Source of the DNA: Deltaproteobacteria bacterium
GTDB lineage: Bacteria; Desulfobacterota; SM23-61
Assembly (NCBI GenBank): GCA_016234425.1
Contig: JACRCA010000024.1
Span: 1-8,301, forward strand
Direction: 5' to 3'
DNA length: 8,301 nt
Shown piece by piece: positions 4,157 through 8,301 of this stretch (within the stretch, counting starts at the first letter, position 1; each line of letters opens with the position of its first letter). The position numbers and the translations under genes were made by a program. The notes beneath the pieces were generated by a model that saw nothing but the letters and a program-made list of their open reading frames with translations, was not told the origin of the DNA and searched no databases.

Positions 4157-5851
4157 TTACTTCTTCTCCTGGCCTATAACCTTGGCCCATGAATCTCGTA
4201 GCGTCACTGTCCGATTGAACACCAGTGCCTCATTCGAAGAATCAACGGGGTCCACACAGAAATAGCCGACTCTCTCAAACTGGTACCGGCTTGCGGGTGC
4301 CGCGCTTGCCAAGCTCAGTTCCACCCGGCAGGACTTTAGAATTTCCAGCGAATTGGGATTCAGATACTCCAAAAAATCAGGACCTTCCTCCAGTGGATTG
4401 GCGACGCGGAAGAGACGGTCATAGAGGCGTACTTCTGCCGGGAGGGAATGGGAGGCCGAAACCCAGTGGATGGTTGCATCGACCTTCCGCCCATCGGGAG
4501 CAAACCCGCTTCGGGTCTCCGGGTCATAGGTGCAGTGCACTTCTATCACTTCACCCGCTTTCGGGTCCTTCACCACATTCACGCATTTAATGAAATAGCC
4601 ATAGCGGAGACGCACTTCCCGATGGGGAGCCAGGCGGAAGAATTTTTTCGGTGGATCCTCATGAAAATCCTCTCGTTCTATGTACAATATCCGGGAAAAA
4701 GGAACCTTCCGGGATCCCCTGCCGGGATTCTGCGGATGATAGGGGCAATCGAAATCTTCCAGCCGGCCCTCCGGATAGTTATCGATGATCACACGAAGCG
4801 GATGCAGCACACCCATAACCCGTGGGGCTTGTTCATTCAGATTCTCGCGCACGCAATGCTCCAGCAAGGCCATATCGACGATACTTTCATTCTTGGCCAC
4901 TCCGATGCGCTCACAAAAATTGCGGATCGCCTCGGGAGTGTATCCGCGCCTCCGCATACCCGCAATGGTAGGCATCCGGGGATCGTCCCATCCAGAAACG
5001 TACTTCTTCTCCACTAATTCGATCAGTCTCCGTTTGCTCAAAACGGCGTAGCTGAGGTTGAGGCGGGCAAACTCGATTTGCTGAGGATGACAAGCCACTT
5101 TCAATTCATTCAGAATCCAATCATATAGAGGGCGGTTAATTTCAAATTCTAAGGTACAAATCGAATGGGTGATCCCCTCGATGGAATCGGATAGGCCGTG
5201 GGCAAAGTCGTACATGGGATAGATGATCCACTGGGTGCCTGTCCGGTAGTGGGGTTCTTTTTTGACTCGGAAGATGACCGGGTCGCGCATGACAACATTG
5301 GGGGATGCCATGTCGATTTTGGCCCGAAGGACGTGCGCTCCCTCCTCGAATTCCCCCGCCCGCATGCGTTTGAATAAGTCTAAATTCTCTTCCACCGAGC
5401 GAGTGCGATAGGGACTGTCCTTACCGGGCTTCGTTAAAGTCCCCCGGTACTCTCTGATCTCGTCGGCACTCAAGCTGCACACATAGGCTTTGCCTTTTTG
5501 AATGAGCTGGATGGCGTATTGGTAGAGCTGTTCATAATAAACGGAGGCATAGAACAGCCGATCCTCCCAGTCGAATCCCAGCCATTTTACATCGCGGATA
5601 ATCGACTCCACATACTCCAGGGTCTCGCCGCTCGGGTCCGTGTCGTCCATCCGCAAGTTGCAGGTTCCGCCATACTGGGCAGCGATGCCGAAATTGAGGC
5701 ATACGGACTTGGCGTGGCCGATATGAAGGTAGCCGTTAGGTTCCGGGGGAAACCGGGTCGCCACACGCCCGCCGAACCTATTGGTTCTATTGTGTTCATT
5801 AATGATATCCCGAATGAAGTCGGTTGAAGGGGTCACTTCAGTTTGGTCCAT
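4157..5851 (-). CDS. glnS: Glutaminyl-tRNA synthetase
   Basis: A 564-residue class I aminoacyl-tRNA synthetase (E. coli GlnRS is 554) that attaches glutamine to tRNA-Gln using ATP in the cytosol. The Rossmann fold carries the HIGH motif (43-46) in FPPEPNGYLHIGHAKS, followed by LRMDDTDP (67-74). The KMSKS-type loop is VLSKR (270-274), next to the PRMPTIAGMRRRG segment. The C-terminal beta-barrel anticodon-binding region (about 340-560) is complete, ending in GYFCVDP and TVTLRDSWAKV. This is GlnRS rather than GluRS, judged by the FPPEPNGYLHIGH and CTLEFE segments. The ATG at 5851 has AGAGGAA about 8 nt upstream. It starts 33 nt after the CoxG-like gene and is probably the last gene of that operon; no promoter of its own was found. 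A tRNA-Gln(CTG) lies convergently just beyond it. Having GlnRS means Gln-tRNA can be made directly. Confidence 0.98.
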   Translation of the reverse strand: MDQTEVTPSTDFIRDIINEHNRTNRFGGRVATRFPPEPNGYLHIGHAKSVCLNFGIAAQYGGTCNLRMDDTDPSGETLEYVESIIRDVKWLGFDWEDRLFYASVYYEQLYQYAIQLIQKGKAYVCSLSADEIREYRGTLTKPGKDSPYRTRSVEENLDLFKRMRAGEFEEGAHVLRAKIDMASPNVVMRDPVIFRVKKEPHYRTGTQWIIYPMYDFAHGLSDSIEGITHSICTLEFEINRPLYDWILNELKVACHPQQIEFARLNLSYAVLSKRRLIELVEKKYVSGWDDPRMPTIAGMRRRGYTPEAIRNFCERIGVAKNESIVDMALLEHCVRENLNEQAPRVMGVLHPLRVIIDNYPEGRLEDFDCPYHPQNPGRGSRKVPFSRILYIEREDFHEDPPKKFFRLAPHREVRLRYGYFIKCVNVVKDPKAGEVIEVHCTYDPETRSGFAPDGRKVDATIHWVSASHSLPAEVRLYDRLFRVANPLEEGPDFLEYLNPNSLEILKSCRVELSLASAAPASRYQFERVGYFCVDPVDSSNEALVFNRTVTLRDSWAKVIGQEKK

Positions 5852-5884
5852 ATTCCCATTTCCTCTAAAGGACGACCGTCTGGT

Positions 5885-6406
5885 TTAAACAGCTGCTGAA
5901 ATCTCCTGCGGTAAGTTCTCGATAGTGACCCTCGCCCCCAACACCTTGGCCACATTCTCGACGAATTTGGCCTCCAATTTCTCCCGTTGTCCTCGGATGA
6001 TGGATTCATAAATTCTCTTCATTTGACCCACGGCGTCGGCATTGATTTGAAAATGGATCCTTGTTTTATCAGGGCCGATCTCCTCAAAATCTAATAGGAT
6101 GTGCAACTTGGTTCTCGTTTCCCCACCCACTTTGCCAAATGCTTTGGTAACCTCTCCAGGCTCGGTTTCACCCCGGGCCTCGAGATGCCGATTATCCCTC
6201 CGTTCGGTTATCGCTACCCGAGCTCTGCTGTCGAGGGGAATCAATCCCAGCCTTAAACGCAACTCGCAATCTACTGTATTTTCGTCGATGACTTGAAAGC
6301 TTTTGCACGTGGGTACACATCCCGCGATAGAGCTCACATCGTTGAAAAAGCGCCAAACACTCTCTATATCCTTTTCCGCAGCCAGGACGTTCTCAATGGT
6401 GATCAT
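5885..6406 (-). CDS. CoxG-like SRPBCC-domain protein
   Basis: A 173-residue single-domain protein of the SRPBCC (START-like) fold, resembling CoxG, the carbon monoxide dehydrogenase subunit G family. The N-terminal strand-helix (MITIENVLAAEKDIESVWRF) is followed by DVSSIAGCVPTCKSF (23-37), matching the family pattern in which a Pro ends a 'D...la.C.Pg...' motif. Later strands include DKTRIHFQINADAVG, and the long C-terminal helix (about 130-160) closes a hydrophobic cavity. CoxG in carboxydotrophs anchors CO dehydrogenase to the membrane, but no CODH genes are here, so the ligand or partner is unknown. I prefer the ATG at 6406: the frame opens 6 codons earlier with TTG, inside the AGGAGG ribosome site. 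It sits 36 nt after the FAD oxidoreductase and 33 nt before glnS. The symbol is left blank since the role is uncertain. Confidence 0.8.
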   Translation of the reverse strand: MITIENVLAAEKDIESVWRFFNDVSSIAGCVPTCKSFQVIDENTVDCELRLRLGLIPLDSRARVAITERRDNRHLEARGETEPGEVTKAFGKVGGETRTKLHILLDFEEIGPDKTRIHFQINADAVGQMKRIYESIIRGQREKLEAKFVENVAKVLGARVTIENLPQEISAAV

Positions 6407-6442
6407 CTTCTTTCTCCTCCTCAAAAGATAGCCAGCTTTATC

Positions 6443-8023
6443 CTACGATTCCCACCATTTGTTTAGCCCGTAGTCTTCGGCAATGATGTTCGCGGCAATG
6501 AAACCCGGGGCGCCGATAATCCCTCCCCCGGGATGACAGCACGATCCGCACAGGTAAAGATTTTTTATCGGGGTCCGGAACTGGGACAACTCAGGAAGAG
6601 GACGGAAATATTCCAATTGACCTTGGACCAATCGCCCCATGAACACGCCCCCAAATTTCATGTTGTATAATTTTCTCTCTATGTCCAGTGGAGTAAGGGC
6701 TGCTTTCATCAGGATGTTATCCTCCGTTAAGTTTGGGGCGTATTCCCGCCATTTGCCAATACATTTATCCATGTACTGCATTTTCACCTCATCCCATTTT
6801 TCTGGTCCTCCATCCTTGAGACCATACGGGACAGGTTGCCATATAAGAGCCGTATGCTTCCCTTTAGGGGCCTGGGTGGGATCAAATAGAGTGGGAACGG
6901 AGCAGAAAAATCCGAGATGCTCCGGAAGCTGCCCATTTCGTATCTCAGACCAAAGAAGATGATAGTCCTCTGGCGTCTCCAGCCCGATGTTCAGCTTAAA
7001 GGCCATATTGATATCCGGGTCGAATTTTGCGGAAGTGTGCGCAGGGGGTTCATTCAGAGCCAGGTGCACCCCGAAAAGGGAGAATTCGTCGAATTTAAAG
7101 TTTTTAATCTTTTTCAGAAGCCCTTCTTCCAGGTTTTCTTCTCCCACCAGATCCAAAAAGGTCTGTTTGAGATCGACAGCGCTGGCCACCAGTCGACGGG
7201 CAATGAATCTTTCTCCTCCCAGGGTCTCCACGCCCTTGGCTTCCCCATTCTCAATCCGTATCTTAGTTACATGGTGAAATCCCAAAGCCATCCCGCCATT
7301 GGCAAAAAATGCTCGCCAAAGGGCGTGAGCAAGTACGTGCGAACCCCCAATGCACAGCTGAGAGTGCTCGACCTGGCTCACCGTAAGAGGAATCACCGTG
7401 CCCAATCCGTGATAATCAGGCACGATCCCTCTGGGAACTGGTAATTGATGCAGAATGAGGGCCTTTACATGTTCGTTCTCGAAATATTCATCCAAGACAT
7501 CCTTCGGGCTCAGCCGGCCCATTCTGAGGAAGTCCAGACCCTCCGGACTAGCCTGCAAAATGGAAACCTGGCCAGCAGGCGGCTGAGGTTGAGTGAACAG
7601 AGCGGGGACAACGACAGCTTCCATAAACTCGCGGTAATTCTCGGCCATTTCTCGGTAGGCCTTGGCATCCTTTCTGGACACCCGTGCAATGGAAGCACAC
7701 GTATTGTCCAAGTCAGCGTGCATCGTGATGGCCTTTCCATTCTTCAGGGCAATGCCGGCCTGAACCGGGGGGCGATGATACCGGGCATTGAATTTTTCTA
7801 ACTCTAAGTCCCGAAAGGGAGGCATGACATTGATCGTGTCGTGGAAGTGAGAATGTAAATTGTGAAGGAATCCGGGGATGGTGATTTCTTCTGTACTTAA
7901 ACCACCCCCGATTTCCAGTCGCCTCTCGAGGATGAGGGTTTTGAGGCCGGCCTTTACGAGGTAATTGCCGAGAATCAATCCATTGTGGCCGCCACCGATG
8001 ATAATGGCATCGTAATCTTGCAT
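6443..8023 (-). CDS. FAD-dependent oxidoreductase, PYROXD2/phytoene-desaturase-like
   Basis: A 526-residue flavoprotein of the CrtI/PYROXD2-like amine-oxidase superfamily. The N-terminal dinucleotide-binding motif is YDAIIIGGGHNGLILGNYL (4-22), followed by LILERRLEIGGGLSTEE for the FAD ribose and diphosphate. The C-terminal FAD motif is YLCGSCCHPGGGIIGAPGFI (about 490-509). Members oxidise or isomerise carotenoid-like or unknown substrates; the substrate here cannot be told, and the neighbours are not carotenoid genes. The ATG at 8023 has AAGGAGAGG 5-6 nt upstream and fits the normal start just before the Rossmann strand, so the 10-residue longer start (8053) is rejected. It is the first gene of a probable operon with the CoxG-like gene and glnS. 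A possible promoter is at 8103-8131. No signal peptide or membrane segment is evident. Confidence 0.88.
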   Translation of the reverse strand: MQDYDAIIIGGGHNGLILGNYLVKAGLKTLILERRLEIGGGLSTEEITIPGFLHNLHSHFHDTINVMPPFRDLELEKFNARYHRPPVQAGIALKNGKAITMHADLDNTCASIARVSRKDAKAYREMAENYREFMEAVVVPALFTQPQPPAGQVSILQASPEGLDFLRMGRLSPKDVLDEYFENEHVKALILHQLPVPRGIVPDYHGLGTVIPLTVSQVEHSQLCIGGSHVLAHALWRAFFANGGMALGFHHVTKIRIENGEAKGVETLGGERFIARRLVASAVDLKQTFLDLVGEENLEEGLLKKIKNFKFDEFSLFGVHLALNEPPAHTSAKFDPDINMAFKLNIGLETPEDYHLLWSEIRNGQLPEHLGFFCSVPTLFDPTQAPKGKHTALIWQPVPYGLKDGGPEKWDEVKMQYMDKCIGKWREYAPNLTEDNILMKAALTPLDIERKLYNMKFGGVFMGRLVQGQLEYFRPLPELSQFRTPIKNLYLCGSCCHPGGGIIGAPGFIAANIIAEDYGLNKWWES

Positions 8024-8085
8024 CTTTTCCTCTCCTTGTGATCGGGAAGACATGGAAGTGAATTAAAAAAGGGAGATGCAAAAAA

Positions 8086-8114
8086 TTGACATGGCTACCC
8101 AGACGATATATAAA
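8086..8114 (+). promoter_or_regulatory. Promoter of the iron-type alcohol dehydrogenase
   Basis: TTGACA (8086-8091), a 17-bp spacer, TATAAA (8109-8114): perfect -35 and five of six at -10. The start would be about 8121, leaving a leader of about 66 nt before the ATG at 8187. Confidence 0.75.
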
Positions 8115-8131
8115 TAGAAACAACAGGTCAA
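8103..8131 (-). promoter_or_regulatory. Possible divergent promoter of the FAD oxidoreductase operon
   Basis: On the minus strand TTGACC (8131-8126), a 17-bp spacer, TATCGT (8108-8103). Its -10 lies side by side with the -10 of the plus-strand promoter, so both could not be occupied at once. It is weaker than the plus-strand promoter. Confidence 0.45.
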
Positions 8132-8186
8132 GGATTTTTCTTCAAGAATCTCTCATCTCTCGATTTCCGCTGCCTGAGTTTGCTCT

Positions 8187-8301
8187 ATGTACAACCTCGT
8201 TCAGCCCAGAATCATCTCCATGGGTCCGGGTGCTCTACGGTCTCTGGAACAAATTCTGCTCATGATGGATCCGAAGAGTATCCTCATCGTTACGGGTCCG
8301 A
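8187..8301 (+). CDS. Iron-containing alcohol dehydrogenase, N-terminal part
   Basis: Only the first 38 codons are in the window; the gene runs off the right edge. MYNLVQPRIISMGPGALRSL, then EQILLMMDPKSILIVTGP, matches the start of group III, iron-dependent alcohol dehydrogenases. These begin with a 'f..P..i..G.Ga...l' strand-turn, then a helix and the LIVTGP strand that starts the NAD(P)-binding domain. These enzymes of about 380 residues interconvert alcohols and aldehydes or ketones. An in-frame TGA 12 bases upstream (8175-8177) limits the start to this ATG or the later one at 8220, and the earlier one is needed for the first strand. The Shine-Dalgarno is weak. A strong promoter at 8086-8114 serves it. 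The metal-binding His residues lie beyond the window, so the subfamily is open. Confidence 0.85.
   Translation, partial: MYNLVQPRIISMGPGALRSLEQILLMMDPKSILIVTGP

Noticed and set aside
4448..5017. Long plus-strand open frame of 189 codons inside glnS
   Set aside because: It is antisense to a complete, well-conserved GlnRS gene and shows no domain-like pattern. The same applies to the plus-strand frames within 6639-7801.

Overview
The window reads as chromosomal DNA of a selenocysteine-using bacterium, roughly 50% GC, with well-formed Shine-Dalgarno sites and sigma70-type promoters. An anaerobic or syntrophic member of the Desulfobacterota (former Deltaproteobacteria) is my best guess. That rests on the mix of an apparent UGA-decoded OsmC protein, a bacterial GlnRS, an acyl-CoA dehydrogenase remnant, a CoxG-like protein and an iron-type alcohol dehydrogenase. 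No taxonomic marker in the window proves it. Almost all genes lie on the minus strand.

Left part (1-2178): a MarR/OhrR-like regulator (1542-1955) is followed by an OsmC-family protein (1037-1507) and then a haloalkane-dehalogenase-like alpha/beta hydrolase (15-935). The OsmC gene is the main discovery. It looks like two short ORFs split by TGA, but the TGA falls exactly where the family has its catalytic cysteine. Directly after it comes a hairpin with a GGUC tip at the spacing of a bacterial SECIS element, so it is best read as one 156-residue selenoprotein with Sec65. Two related inverted repeats (ATTTG-N4-CRAAT) lie before the regulator and before osmC, the first against a strong promoter. 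This suggests an autoregulated redox or peroxide response unit. To its right is a C-terminal scrap of an acyl-CoA dehydrogenase.

Middle (2179-4145): a small toxin-antitoxin island holds a Phd/YefM antitoxin and ParE/RelE-like toxin with their own promoter, a 96-bp hairpin element with perfect 15-bp arms, and a single-chain MNT nucleotidyltransferase-HEPN protein. A tRNA-Gln(CUG) with its own promoter and a strong intrinsic terminator follows on the plus strand, then a CCCCTCACCC-type intergenic repeat.

Right part (4146-8301): three closely spaced minus-strand genes form a likely operon in the order PYROXD2/CrtI-like FAD oxidoreductase, CoxG-like SRPBCC protein, glnS. The glnS gene converges on the tRNA-Gln that its product would charge. 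A divergent iron-containing alcohol dehydrogenase starts at 8187 and runs off the window. The two sides share a compact intergenic region with overlapping divergent promoters.
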